A stretch of 64,000 nt of DNA, taken from Pseudoxanthomonas helianthi. GTDB lineage: Bacteria; Pseudomonadota; Gammaproteobacteria; Xanthomonadales; Xanthomonadaceae. This document shows, piece after piece, positions 1 to 8,362 of this stretch; position 1 is the first letter of the stretch; every line of letters starts with the position of its first letter. The translations under genes were made by a program, and so were the position numbers. The notes beneath the pieces are model-generated. The model had not been told where the DNA came from. It saw only the letters and a program-made list of their open reading frames with translations, and did not search any database. The DNA lies in assembly GCF_017939625.1 (NCBI RefSeq), contig NZ_JAGKTC010000001.1, positions 496,413-560,412 of the forward strand. The letters are read 5' to 3'.

Positions 1-22
1 AGCCGAGCAAGCTCGGCTCTAC
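1..22. repeat. Palindromic intergenic repeat after waaA
   Basis: Positions 1-18 form an inverted repeat (AGCCGAGC, 2-nt loop, GCTCGGCT) directly downstream of the waaA stop codon. The reverse complement of 1-22 matches 35971-35992 at 20 of 22 positions. It may act as a transcript end for waaA, but there is no U-run, and its recurrence points to a dispersed repeat family. Confidence 0.6.
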
Positions 23-1308
23 AAAGGCAGGTCCGGCGCGATCATCGCCAGCGTCTTCTCCAGCGCACCACGTCCGGCTTCGACCAGCGCGCGGCCAGCG
101 GCAGCCATCGCCTCGCGCCGTACCGGATCGCCGAGCAACGCTTCGAGTTCCGCCGCTACCGCATCGGCATCGGCGCCGATGCGCAAGGCATCGGCTTCCT
201 TCAGCCGCTTGGAGATCTCGCTGAAGTTGTGCAAGTGCGGACCGGTAACCATCGCCGTGCCGACCGCCGCCGGTTCCAGCAGGTTGTGGCCGCCGATCGC
301 CTGCAGGCTGCCGCCGACGAAAGCCACGTCTGCGCAGGCGTAGAACGCCATCAGTTCGCCCAGCGTGTCGACGACGAATACATCGACATCCGCGCCTGGC
401 CATGCATCGTGACGACGCGTGGCGGTTTTCCAGCCGGCCGCACGCGCCTGCTCGACCACGCGCGGGAAGCGCTCGGGATGGCGCGGCGCCCACAGCAGCA
501 ACAGGTCGGGCCAGCGCGTGCGCAGGCGGCGATGCGCGGCGATCACCGCGGCTTCCTCGTCCTCGTGCGTGCTCGCGGCGATCCACGCCGGACGCGCGCC
601 GGGATGGCGCCGGAATTCGGCCACGAACGCATCCAGTCCGGCCGGTACGGCGATGTCGAATTTCAGGTTGCCGGTATCGACCACCTGGTCCTGTCGCGCG
701 CCCAGCGCGACGAAGCGTTCACCGTCGCCGGCCGACTGCGCGCCGATCCGGCGCAGACTGCGCACCACGCGCGAGATCAACGGACCCAGCACGCCGTAGC
801 CGCGCAACGAACGCGCCGACAGGCGCGCGTTGAGGATGTACGCCGGCACGCCGGCATCGCGGCAACCGAAGAGAAGGTTCGGCCACAGCTCGGTTTCCAT
901 CACCAGCGCCAGCCTGGGGCGGAAGTGCTTGAGGAACCTCCCCACCGCACCAGGCAGGTCGTAGGGAACGTAGACATGCTGCACGTCGTCGCCCCACAGC
1001 GCGCGTGCGCGCGCCGAGCCGGTCGGAGTGATGGTGGTGATGAGCCAGCGCAGCTGCGGATGCCGCTGGCGCAACGCCTCGACCACGGGAATCGCGGCGT
1101 TGACCTCGCCCACCGACACCGCATGCAACCACACGTCGACCGGTCGCGCCGGCTGCGGGTACGAGGCGTAGCGTTCGTTCCAGCGCTGGAAGTACTCGCT
1201 GAAACGGAAGCCGCGCCAGATCAGGTGGTAGACGGTGACCGGAGTCAGCAGGTAAAGCACGGCCGAGTACAGGCCTCGCAGCAATTTCTCGGTCAGGTCC
1301 GTCCGCAT
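19..1308 (-). CDS. waaA: 3-deoxy-D-manno-octulosonic acid (Kdo) transferase
   Basis: Transfers Kdo from CMP-Kdo to the lipid A precursor at the cytoplasmic face of the inner membrane, the first inner-core step of lipopolysaccharide synthesis. The 429-residue protein has an N-terminal membrane anchor (about residues 10-30), then the GT30 motif HAVSVGEVNAA with the expected catalytic Glu, the ETELWPNLL segment, and a C-terminal GT-B donor site (GGSLQAIGGHNLLEPAA). The frame stays open upstream into sequence lacking similarity, so I chose the ATG at 1308, which gives the usual family length. It is divergent from the acyltransferase gene at 1348, and a TATCCT hexamer 7 nt before the ATG suggests a very short or absent leader. 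Confidence 0.95.
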   Translation of the reverse strand: MRTDLTEKLLRGLYSAVLYLLTPVTVYHLIWRGFRFSEYFQRWNERYASYPQPARPVDVWLHAVSVGEVNAAIPVVEALRQRHPQLRWLITTITPTGSARARALWGDDVQHVYVPYDLPGAVGRFLKHFRPRLALVMETELWPNLLFGCRDAGVPAYILNARLSARSLRGYGVLGPLISRVVRSLRRIGAQSAGDGERFVALGARQDQVVDTGNLKFDIAVPAGLDAFVAEFRRHPGARPAWIAASTHEDEEAAVIAAHRRLRTRWPDLLLLWAPRHPERFPRVVEQARAAGWKTATRRHDAWPGADVDVFVVDTLGELMAFYACADVAFVGGSLQAIGGHNLLEPAAVGTAMVTGPHLHNFSEISKRLKEADALRIGADADAVAAELEALLGDPVRREAMAAAGRALVEAGRGALEKTLAMIAPDLPL

Positions 1309-1335
1309 CGCGGAAAGGATACTCGCCCCGACCGC

Positions 1336-1341
1336 TACAAT
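1336..1341 (+). promoter_or_regulatory. Putative -10 element of the 1348 acyltransferase gene
   Basis: TACAAT lies exactly 6 nt before the ATG at 1348, so transcription would be expected to begin at or next to the start codon (leaderless mRNA). No convincing -35 hexamer is visible. The same spacing occurs before cutA and the UdgX gene. Confidence 0.4.
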
Positions 1342-1347
1342 GCGGAC

Positions 1348-2271
1348 ATGGCAGCGAACACGCCCGACCACGACCCCGCCCCGCTCGGCCCGCGCCAATG
1401 GCCGGCGTGGCTCGGCATCGGCCTGGCGGCCGCGCTGGCGCGCCTGCCGTGGCCGTTGCAGCGCGCCTTGGGCAGCGCGCTGGGTCGGGTGTTGCCGGTG
1501 CTGGTGCCGGAGCGTCGCCGCATTGCCGCGCGCAACCTCGCGCTGTGCTTCCCCGAGCTGGACGAGAAGCAGCGAGCCGCGTTGTTGCGGCAAAGCTTCG
1601 TCGCCCTGGGCATCGGCCTGTTCGAGTTCGCCCGTGCCTGGTGGGGCGGCGTGGCGCCGATGCGCGAGGGCCTGCAGGTCGAAGGCCTGGAACACCTGGA
1701 AGCCGCGCGTGCCGGCGGCCGCGGAGTCATCGTGGTTTCCGGCCACTTCACCACGCTGGAAATGGCCGCGCGACTGATGTGCGACTACGCACCGCTGGCC
1801 GGCATGTACCGGCCGCACGACCAGGGCGCGATGGAGTGGGCGGTGAAGCGCGGCCGCCTGCGCTACGCCAGCGCGATGTTCACCCGCGAGGAACTGCGCC
1901 CGGCGCTGAAGCACCTGAAGCAGGGCGGCCTGCTGTGGTTCGCGCCCGACCAGGACACGCGCCGCGGCGACAGCGTGTTCGTGCCGTTCTTCAATCGTCC
2001 GGCGTACAGCCTGACTTCGACGCACCAGTTGGCGCGGCTATCGGGTGCGGCGGTGATCGCGTTCTCGCACGTGCGCCGCGACGACGGCGGCTACACGTTG
2101 AAACTCTCGCCTGCGTTCACCGACTTCCCGACCAGCGACGCGACCGCCGACACCGCGCGGGTAATGGCGGCGATCGAGGCGATGGTCCGCGACGCGCCTT
2201 CGCAGTATCTGTGGATCCACCGGCGCTTCAAGCGGCAGCCGGATGGCGGCAGGGGCGATCTTTATCGGTAG
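1348..2271 (+). CDS. LpxL/LpxM family lipid A acyltransferase
   Basis: Predicted late lipid A acyltransferase that adds a secondary acyl chain from acyl-ACP to Kdo-lipid A at the inner membrane. The 307-residue protein has the family layout: hydrophobic N-terminus, the HX4E catalytic motif GHFTTLE at about residues 132-138, a DQDTRRG segment, the FVPFFNRPA block, and the C-terminal QYLWIHRRFK signature. It is divergent from waaA and convergent with a second family member at 2290-3192. Which acyl position each paralogue modifies cannot be read from sequence. Family assignment is firm; LpxL versus LpxM is not. Confidence 0.93.
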   Translation: MAANTPDHDPAPLGPRQWPAWLGIGLAAALARLPWPLQRALGSALGRVLPVLVPERRRIAARNLALCFPELDEKQRAALLRQSFVALGIGLFEFARAWWGGVAPMREGLQVEGLEHLEAARAGGRGVIVVSGHFTTLEMAARLMCDYAPLAGMYRPHDQGAMEWAVKRGRLRYASAMFTREELRPALKHLKQGGLLWFAPDQDTRRGDSVFVPFFNRPAYSLTSTHQLARLSGAAVIAFSHVRRDDGGYTLKLSPAFTDFPTSDATADTARVMAAIEAMVRDAPSQYLWIHRRFKRQPDGGRGDLYR

Positions 2272-2292
2272 GGCGGGTCATGACCCGCCCTA
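2269..2292. terminator. Perfect 24-bp palindrome covering both stop codons
   Basis: The arm TAGGGCGGGTCA is followed at once by its exact reverse complement. The TAG of the rightward acyltransferase is the first triplet and the TAG of the leftward one is the last triplet. It probably works as a shared bidirectional transcript end, although no T-run follows on either strand. It resembles the repeat arms at 41374-41443, so it may be a repeat that landed between the genes. Confidence 0.6.
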
Positions 2293-3192
2293 CGCCCTCC
2301 GGTAAACATCCGCCTCGCCCGGCGGCCTTGTCTTGAAGCGGCGATGCACCCACAGGTATTGCTCGGGGTGCTCGCGCACGACCTTTTCCAGTTCGGCCAT
2401 GTAGCGCGCCGCGTCGGCGACCGGATCGCCCGACGGCCAGCCGCTCCACGTCGGCTCCACGCGCAACTTGTAGCGGCCGGCGGGCGTGCGATGGAACCAG
2501 AACGGCAGCACCACCGCATTCGCGCGTCTGGCCAGGTCGGGCGTTGCGGTCAGGGTCGCCGCCGGTACGCCGAAGAACGGCACGAAGGCGTTCTGGTAGG
2601 TGAAGTTCTGGTCGGCCGAATACGCGAGGATGCCGCCGCGCGACAGCACGCGCAGCAGGCCGCGCACGTCCTTCTTGCCGACGACCTCGGCGAATACGCG
2701 CCGCCGCGCTCCGTCCAGCAACGCCTCGATGCAGGCATCGTTGTTGCGCCGGGCGACGATGCTGACGCGCTGGCCCAGCGCTTCGCCCAACAGGCGTGCG
2801 CACAGTTCCGAGTGCGGGAAATGCCCGCCGAACAGCATCACGCCACGACCCGATGCCAGCGCGTCGCGCACATGCTGCAGGCCTTCGATGTCGGCGATGC
2901 CGCGCAGCGCCGACGACGGCGCGTACCAGCCACGGACCAGCTCCAGCGCTCCGGTGACGGTGGCGCGGAGGTTGGCATCCACCAGCCGGCGGCGTGCGTC
3001 CGCGTCCAATTCCGGAAAACACAGATCGACGTTGATTTGCGCGATGCGACGCCGCTTGCGGAGCAATGGCTTGAACGACCACGCCAGCGCCGCGCCGAGC
3101 GCAAGCAGCAAGGCCTGGGGAAGACGCGCGACCAAGGCCAACACGAAGTTCGCAGGCGCGATCAGCCAGCAACGCGTTCGCGCTTCAGCCAT
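2290..3192 (-). CDS. LpxL/LpxM family lipid A acyltransferase (second paralogue)
   Basis: A 300-residue paralogue of the 1348-2271 product with the same layout: hydrophobic N-terminus, HX4E motif GGHFPHSE, SADQNFT segment, FVPFFGVPA block and C-terminal QYLWVHRRFK. The two proteins are clearly divergent, so this is not a recent local duplication. The start codon at 3192 overlaps the end of the O-antigen ligase-like gene by 8 nt, which places it as the distal gene of the leftward set 5623 to 2290. That linkage suggests co-expression with lipopolysaccharide assembly genes. The precise acyl chain it transfers is unknown. Confidence 0.92.
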   Translation of the reverse strand: MAEARTRCWLIAPANFVLALVARLPQALLLALGAALAWSFKPLLRKRRRIAQINVDLCFPELDADARRRLVDANLRATVTGALELVRGWYAPSSALRGIADIEGLQHVRDALASGRGVMLFGGHFPHSELCARLLGEALGQRVSIVARRNNDACIEALLDGARRRVFAEVVGKKDVRGLLRVLSRGGILAYSADQNFTYQNAFVPFFGVPAATLTATPDLARRANAVVLPFWFHRTPAGRYKLRVEPTWSGWPSGDPVADAARYMAELEKVVREHPEQYLWVHRRFKTRPPGEADVYRRA

Positions 3193-4501
3193 CGTCGCGC
3201 GCCAGCAGGCTGCCCGAATACAGCGCCGCCAGCAGCAGGGCCACGCCGCCCCAGAAAGTGGAATAGAACGCGAGGTGGGTGTTGAGCGGGAACACGGTCA
3301 CCGCCAGCGCCAGCATCGCCGGACGCGCGCGTTCGCGGGCCGCAGCCGGCGCGTAGCGCCACGCGCGCCATGCCAGCGCCGCGCCGGCCAGCCACAGCAA
3401 CAGACCGATGGCGCCGGTTTCGCTGAGGATTTCCAGCACGATCTGGTGCGCATGAAAGGCCGGCCCTTCGCCCCACGCGGCCTTGGCGCCGGGCTGCGGA
3501 TCGCAGGCCGGGAACGCGTCGCGGAAATCGCGGATGCCGACGCCATTGACCGGATGCTGGCGCACCATGCACGCGGCCGCGCCCCAGATCCGCGCGCGCC
3601 CGGACAGGGCCGCGTCGACGCCCTGCTCGTCGGCGGTCAGGGCCATCGTGGTGCGTTCGATGCGTTCGCGCATCTGCGGCAGCGCGATCGTGAGCGCGCC
3701 CAGGGCGATCGCGCCGAAGACGAATACCGCCAGCATTTTCTTCCAGCCCAGCAGGCCCCACCCGGACAGCAGCAGCACCAGCGCATAGGTGATCCACGCC
3801 GCGCGCGCGCCGGACAGCAGCACCACCAGTCCGACCGCCGCCGCCGCGACGATCCAGCCGGTCACGCCGAACCGGCGTCCGGCCGCGTACAGCGCGAACG
3901 GCGACAGGCTGGCGACGATCTGGCCGAGTTTCGGGTTGCAGGCGCCGAACACGCCGTTGACGCGATCGGCCGCGAGCAGGTTGTCGGCCGGGCACAGGCC
4001 GTGGCCGCTGATCGCCCATTTCAACTGGTCCAGGCCCCAGAACAGCGGACTGGTGCCGAACGCCGCCTGCGCCAGCGCGTCCAGCGTCCATAGCGCGACG
4101 ATGATCGACAGCCCGCCGAAGGTGATGCGGCGCCCGCGCGTATCGGCGACCGCCATCGCCACCAGCCACAGGAACGGCAGGTAGCGCAGGCCTTCGAGGC
4201 TTTTGCGCAACGCGTGCGCCGGTTGCAGCGCATCGGGGGTGGAAAACAGTTGCGGCAGCCAGTACGCGGCGAACAGCACCGTGGTCAGCGCCCAGGCCGG
4301 CCCGCTGAGCAACGAGGCGCCGTCGCGGAAGCGCGACAGCAGCAGCCGGATGATGGCCAGCAACGCGCCCAGCACCATCACTCCTTCGGCGACGCCGGGC
4401 GCCGGCCAGAGCGCGACGAAGGCCAGCACCCAGGCGGGCGCCCAACGCCAACCATGGGGCGTGGTGTTGGTGGATTCGGCGGTCGTGGCTTGGGCGGTCA
4501 T
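3185..4501 (-). CDS. O-antigen ligase-like (Wzy_C family) membrane protein
   Basis: A 438-residue polytopic membrane protein with about ten to twelve hydrophobic segments. Near residue 345 the sequence FHAHQIVLEILSETGAIGL matches the conserved periplasmic loop of O-antigen ligases and Wzy polymerases, where the His is functionally important. The family joins O-antigen or related sugars to the lipid A core in the periplasm, or polymerises them. The position between a glycosyltransferase and a lipid A acyltransferase supports a WaaL-type ligase role, but sequence alone does not separate ligase from polymerase. The gene starts 3 nt after the end of the upstream glycosyltransferase gene. Confidence 0.8.
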   Translation of the reverse strand: MTAQATTAESTNTTPHGWRWAPAWVLAFVALWPAPGVAEGVMVLGALLAIIRLLLSRFRDGASLLSGPAWALTTVLFAAYWLPQLFSTPDALQPAHALRKSLEGLRYLPFLWLVAMAVADTRGRRITFGGLSIIVALWTLDALAQAAFGTSPLFWGLDQLKWAISGHGLCPADNLLAADRVNGVFGACNPKLGQIVASLSPFALYAAGRRFGVTGWIVAAAAVGLVVLLSGARAAWITYALVLLLSGWGLLGWKKMLAVFVFGAIALGALTIALPQMRERIERTTMALTADEQGVDAALSGRARIWGAAACMVRQHPVNGVGIRDFRDAFPACDPQPGAKAAWGEGPAFHAHQIVLEILSETGAIGLLLWLAGAALAWRAWRYAPAAARERARPAMLALAVTVFPLNTHLAFYSTFWGGVALLLAALYSGSLLARDDG

Positions 4502-4504
4502 CGG

Positions 4505-5623
4505 TCAGCGCGTGGCGGCGATCGTGCGATAGAGGTCCAGCGTGGCGTCCTGCATCGCACGCAAGGTGTAAGGCATCGTAGCCAATGACGGCGGCGGATG
4601 CGCGAGCAAGGCCCGGGCGGTGCTGAACAGGGCGCCTTCGTCGAACGGAGCGACCGCGCCTTGCGGCTGCAACTGCGCCAGCAATTCGCCGACGCCACCG
4701 TGCGCCCAGCCCAGCACGGGCCGGCCCACCGCCAACGCCTCGACGACGGTGCGGCCGAACGCCTCGGGCTTGCGCGACAACTGCAATACCAGATCGCTGG
4801 CGGCATAGGCTTCGGCGATGCGCGAAGTCGGTGCGGTGAAGGCGACGGCCTCGGCGACGCCGAGCCGCGCGGCTTCGGTTTCCAGTTCGGCGATGTAATC
4901 CGCTCGCCCCGCCTCGCGCGCACCGGGCAACCACAACCGGGCGTCGAAACCTTCGTCGCGCAGTGCGGCCAGCAGGCGCAGCGCGTCGGCATGGCCTTTC
5001 AGCCGCGTGCCGCGGCCGGGCAGCAACAGCAATGGACCGTCGCCGCCGAGTCGCGGATGTTCGGCGACGACACGGGCGCGCGCCTGCGGGTCGGGCGATG
5101 CCGCGCGCGGGAACTGCGCGGGATCGATGCCGCGCGGGATCACCGCCAGTTTCGCGGGATCGGTCTGCGGGTAATGCGCGAGCACATAGTCGCGGACCGT
5201 GTCCGACACGCAGATCACCTTCTCACCGCGGGTCATGATGCCGCTGTACCAGCCGGGCGAATTCAGGCCATGCACGGTGGTGACGAAACGGGGCCGCTCG
5301 CCTGGCGGCATGCCCTGCAGCGCGCGCCATGCCAGCCATGCCGGCAGGCGCGAACGCGCGTGGACGATGTCGGCACCGGTTTCGGCGAACAGCCGGCGCA
5401 ACGCGCCCACGTGGCGCAGCGTCGCCAGCGACTTGCGGCCGATGTCGAGCTGCACATGTTCGGCGCCAGCATCGCGCAACGCCGGCACCAGCCGTCCGCC
5501 TGCCGACACGACGACCGCGCGATGGCCGGCCTCGACCAGCGCGGCGGCGATTTCCAGGGTGGAGCGCTCGACGCCGCCGGACTCCAGCGCCGGCAGCAGT
5601 TGCACCACGGTCAGGCGACGCAT
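4505..5623 (-). CDS. GT-B glycosyltransferase (family 4 type)
   Basis: A 372-residue cytoplasmic glycosyltransferase. The N-terminal domain begins with LLPALESGGVERSTLEIA, the usual GGxE loop of GT4 enzymes; the C-terminal domain holds LLLPGRGTRLKGH and the donor-binding E-x7-E block around KPEAFGRTVVEALAVG. It probably adds a sugar to the lipopolysaccharide core or a similar glycan. It heads a tight leftward run with the O-antigen ligase-like gene (3-nt gap) and the second lipid A acyltransferase. Donor and acceptor sugars cannot be predicted from sequence. Confidence 0.87.
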   Translation of the reverse strand: MRRLTVVQLLPALESGGVERSTLEIAAALVEAGHRAVVVSAGGRLVPALRDAGAEHVQLDIGRKSLATLRHVGALRRLFAETGADIVHARSRLPAWLAWRALQGMPPGERPRFVTTVHGLNSPGWYSGIMTRGEKVICVSDTVRDYVLAHYPQTDPAKLAVIPRGIDPAQFPRAASPDPQARARVVAEHPRLGGDGPLLLLPGRGTRLKGHADALRLLAALRDEGFDARLWLPGAREAGRADYIAELETEAARLGVAEAVAFTAPTSRIAEAYAASDLVLQLSRKPEAFGRTVVEALAVGRPVLGWAHGGVGELLAQLQPQGAVAPFDEGALFSTARALLAHPPPSLATMPYTLRAMQDATLDLYRTIAATR

Positions 5624-5642
5624 CGAAGCGACGCGGCGCGGC

Positions 5643-5840
5643 TCAGTCCACCAGCACGAAGTGCGAGCCGCAGTACGGGCAACTGGTTTCGCCGCCGGGC
5701 TCCTTCTCGATGGGCAGGTACACGCGCGGATGCGAGTTCCACAGCGCCATCGACGGCAGCGGGCAGCTGAGCGGCAGGTCGGCGCGGTGCACGGTGTAGC
5801 GCTTCTCGGCGTTGGCGGGCGCGGCGGCGGTCTGGCTCAT
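5643..5840 (-). CDS. Small zinc-finger domain protein (zf-CHCC type)
   Basis: A 65-residue protein with a Cys at residue 26 (LSCPLP), a His at residue 37 (NSHPRVYLP) and a C-terminal CPYCGSHFVL, the pattern of the small zf-CHCC proteins related to the mitochondrial complex I subunit NDUFS6. It should bind one zinc ion. Bacterial members are often encoded near envelope glycosyltransferase genes, as here (19 nt before the glycosyltransferase on the same strand), but their role is unknown. Confidence 0.85.
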   Translation of the reverse strand: MSQTAAAPANAEKRYTVHRADLPLSCPLPSMALWNSHPRVYLPIEKEPGGETSCPYCGSHFVLVD

Positions 5841-5893
5841 GGCGGCGTTCGGTGCGAAGAAGAGGCGCGCAGTTTACCAGCCCAAGGCGCCCC

Positions 5894-5932
5894 AAAAAGA
5901 AAAACGCCGGCCGCAACAGGCGCGGCCGGCGT
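5894..5932 (-). terminator. Rho-independent terminator of the yceI-like gene
   Basis: An 11-bp GC-rich stem (ACGCCGGCCGC with its complement, 5904-5914 and 5922-5932) is followed on the minus strand by an interrupted T-run (complement of the A-rich 5894-5904). It lies 30 nt past the stop codon of the gene at 5962. Confidence 0.85.
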
Positions 5933-5961
5933 CCCGGGGGAGGGAATGTGGGGCGATCGGC

Positions 5962-6543
5962 TTACTGCGCCGGCTTCGGCACCATCGCTTCGGTGGTGAT
6001 GCGGATCTGCACTTCGTCGCTGACGTTGGGCACGTACTTGGCCAGGCCGAAGTCGCTGCGCTTCACCGTCGTGGTGGCGTTGAAGCCGATCGCGGCGCGC
6101 TTGCCCAGCGGATGCTCGGCGGCCTTGTTCAGGGTCGCGTCCAGCACCACCGGCTTGGTGATGCCGCGGATGGTCAGGTCGCCGGTGACCTTCAGCTTGC
6201 CCTTGCCCGCGGCCTCGACCTTGGTGCTCTTGAAGGTCGCCGTGGGGAACTGGGCCGAATCGAACCAGTCGGCGCTGTTGAGGTGTTCGTTGAACAGCGC
6301 GCTGAAGGCCCACAGACCGTTGATCGGCAGGCTCACTTCGACGCTGGAGGCGGAAACCTTGTCGGCGTCGTAGACCAGCGTGCCTTCGACCTGGCTGAAG
6401 CCGACGCTGGGGTTGGAGAAGCCGAAGTGGCTCCAGCTGGCCAGCACGTTGGTGTGGTTGGGGTCGAGCTTGTAGCTCACCGGGGCGGCGAAGGCGGAAC
6501 CGGCGAAGGCGAGCAGTGCGGCAACGAGCAGGGTCTTGCGCAT
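5962..6543 (-). CDS. YceI family periplasmic protein
   Basis: A 193-residue protein with a clean signal peptide (MRKTLLVAALLAFAGSAFA, cut before APVSYKLDP). The mature part has YceI lipocalin-like features: the opening YKLDPNHTNV, the SHFGFSN segment, a central KVTGDLTIRGITKPVVLDA block and a late GFNATTTVKRSDFGL. Family members bind isoprenoid-like or other amphipathic molecules in a beta-barrel in the periplasm; the ligand here is unknown. It has its own terminator. The next gene upstream on the strand (RutE-like) ends 62 nt before the start. Confidence 0.92.
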   Translation of the reverse strand: MRKTLLVAALLAFAGSAFAAPVSYKLDPNHTNVLASWSHFGFSNPSVGFSQVEGTLVYDADKVSASSVEVSLPINGLWAFSALFNEHLNSADWFDSAQFPTATFKSTKVEAAGKGKLKVTGDLTIRGITKPVVLDATLNKAAEHPLGKRAAIGFNATTTVKRSDFGLAKYVPNVSDEVQIRITTEAMVPKPAQ

Positions 6544-6605
6544 GGTGGCGTGTCCTTGTGGGAGTGCGGGGTTATTGAATCGGAACGGCGTTACGGGGGC
6601 GTGAT

Positions 6606-7196
6606 TCACTCGATCCGCGCCGCTTCGTCGAACGGCAGGCGCGGGGAACGCGGATAGACGCTGGCGGGGTCGCCATGGCCCAGGTTGATCAGGAAGTTCG
6701 ACTTGACCGTGGTGCCGGCGAAGAAGGCCTCGTCGACCTTGGCGTTGTCGAAACCGGACATCGGGCCGGTGTCCAGGCCCAGCGCGCGCGCGGCCATGAT
6801 CAGGTAGGCGCCCTGCAGGCTGGAGCTGCGCAGCGCGACCCGGTACATGCGCTCCTCCGGCGAGCCTTCGAACCACGACTTGGCATCGACATGGGGGAAC
6901 AGGTACGGCAGCTTGTCGTGGAAGCGCATGTCGTAGCCGACGATCACGGTGACCGGGGCGGCCATGGTCTTGGCGTAATTGCCCTCGGACAGGGCCGGGC
7001 CCAGCTTGGCCTTGGCTTCCGCCGACTTCACGAACACCAGGCGCGCCGGCGTGCTGTTGGCCTCGGTCGGGCCCAGCTTCATCAAGTCGTACAGCTGGCG
7101 CAGGGTCTCGTCGCCGATCTCGCCGCTGAAGGCGTTGTAGGTCCGCGCATTGCGGAACAATTGGTCGAGCGCGGCGGGGTTGAGGGCGTCGGTCAT
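6606..7196 (-). CDS. Nitroreductase family protein, RutE-like (malonic semialdehyde reductase type)
   Basis: A flavin-dependent reductase of 196 residues, the same length as Escherichia coli RutE. It shows the nitroreductase fold signatures: [12 protein letters not shown] near the N-terminus, [14 protein letters not shown], and [25 protein letters not shown] for FMN binding. RutE reduces malonic semialdehyde in pyrimidine breakdown, but no other rut gene is in the window, so the substrate remains open. It is divergent from the ELM1-like gene at 7351. Confidence 0.85.
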   Translation of the reverse strand: MTDALNPAALDQLFRNARTYNAFSGEIGDETLRQLYDLMKLGPTEANSTPARLVFVKSAEAKAKLGPALSEGNYAKTMAAPVTVIVGYDMRFHDKLPYLFPHVDAKSWFEGSPEERMYRVALRSSSLQGAYLIMAARALGLDTGPMSGFDNAKVDEAFFAGTTVKSNFLINLGHGDPASVYPRSPRLPFDEAARIE

Positions 7197-7350
7197 GGCA
7201 ATCCTTGAGAGGCGGGGGAAGGGCGATCGGGTTCGCCCGACTTCGAATACGGGCCGCAGTGTAGAGTGTCCCGACTTTCGCACCATCCAGCCCTGCCAGA
7301 ACGGATTGTTTCCAGTAGTGGAACGAATAAACGCTACCGCCACCGATTCC

Positions 7351-8295
7351 ATGCAAACCTGGGCGGTCAGCGACGGCCACGCCGGCAACCGCCGCCAGGC
7401 CACCGCCCTCGCGGATGCGCTGGGCGAATCGACGTTCGATTGCGAACTCGCACCTCGCGCGCCATGGCGCTGGCTGGCGCCGCGGCTGTTCCCCGGCGCC
7501 GCCCACGCGTTCGGCAACGCCTTCGCCGACGCGCGCGCGCCGGCACTGGCGATCGGTTGCGGCCGCCAGGCGGCGCTGGCGACGCGGCTGCTGCGCGCAC
7601 GCGGGGCCAATACGATCCAGATCCTCGACCCGCGCCTCGACCCGGCCCATTGGGATTTCGTCGTCGTGCCGGAACACGACGACCTGCGCGGCCCCAACGT
7701 GGTTACCCTGCTTGGCAGCCTCAATCCGGTCGACGATGCGTGGCTGGCGCAGGCACGCGAACGCTTCGCCGCCTTCGCTGCATTCCCGCAGCCGCGCACC
7801 GCCGTGCTGCTGGGCGGCAGCAGCGCGCACGCGCGCTTCGATCGCAACGCGTTCGAAGTGCTGGCGGCACGGCTGGAAGTCGCACTGGCCCGCGACGGCG
7901 GCAGCGTGCTCGTCACCGCCTCGCGGCGCACCGATGCGAAGGTCATCGCCGCGCTGCGCCACCGCTACGTGGAAACGCCCGGCGTGGTCTGGTGCGGCGA
8001 GGAAGACGGCGAGAACCCCTACCCCGGCCTGCTGGCCTGGGCCGACCGCATCGTGTGTTCGCCCGATTCGGTCAACATGGTTTCCGAAGCCTGCGCCACG
8101 CGCGTGCCGGTGCACGTGTTCGACCCGGGCCGGGTGCGCGGCCGGCCGCGCGCTTTCCTCGACGCCCTGCTTGCGCGTGGACGGATCCGCGCTATGGATG
8201 GCGCATTGCAATCCTTCGACGTACAACCCTTGCGCGAAACCGCAAGGGTCGCCGCAATCCTGCGCGAGCGCCTGCATTTGAGGGAGCGGCTATAG
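7351..8295 (+). CDS. ELM1/DUF1022-like protein
   Basis: A 314-residue protein of the family named after the plant mitochondrial fission factor ELM1. Visible family features are the opening [12 protein letters not shown], an internal [10 protein letters not shown] segment, [12 protein letters not shown], and late [26 protein letters not shown]. The fold is GT-B-like, suggesting an ancestral nucleotide-sugar or nucleotide-binding role. Many bacterial copies lie beside lipopolysaccharide genes, as here at a distance. Biochemical function is unknown. The ATG at 7351 gives the expected N-terminus; the open frame upstream lacks similarity. The stop codon lies inside a palindromic repeat (8282-8353). 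Confidence 0.83.
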   Translation: MQTWAVSDGHAGNRRQATALADALGESTFDCELAPRAPWRWLAPRLFPGAAHAFGNAFADARAPALAIGCGRQAALATRLLRARGANTIQILDPRLDPAHWDFVVVPEHDDLRGPNVVTLLGSLNPVDDAWLAQARERFAAFAAFPQPRTAVLLGGSSAHARFDRNAFEVLAARLEVALARDGGSVLVTASRRTDAKVIAALRHRYVETPGVVWCGEEDGENPYPGLLAWADRIVCSPDSVNMVSEACATRVPVHVFDPGRVRGRPRAFLDALLARGRIRAMDGALQSFDVQPLRETARVAAILRERLHLRERL

Positions 8296-8353
8296 CCGCG
8301 ATGCCTTTCGCATTTCAGTTCAATCAGAAGCAATCACGGCTATAGCCGCTCCC
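8282..8353. repeat. REP-like inverted pair (GCGGCTATAGCCGC core)
   Basis: Two 17-nt arms in inverted orientation, GGGAGCGGCTATAGCCG at 8282 and its exact reverse complement ending at 8353, enclose about 38 nt. Each arm also contains the self-palindrome GCGGCTATAGCCGC. The left arm covers the stop codon of the ELM1-like gene. The pair lies between convergent genes and could end transcription in both directions. Confidence 0.8.
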
Positions 8354-8362
8354 ACAAGGCGC

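Noticed and set aside
6606..7196. Part of a full rut pyrimidine-degradation operon
   Set aside because: Only the RutE-like reductase is present; neighbours are unrelated.
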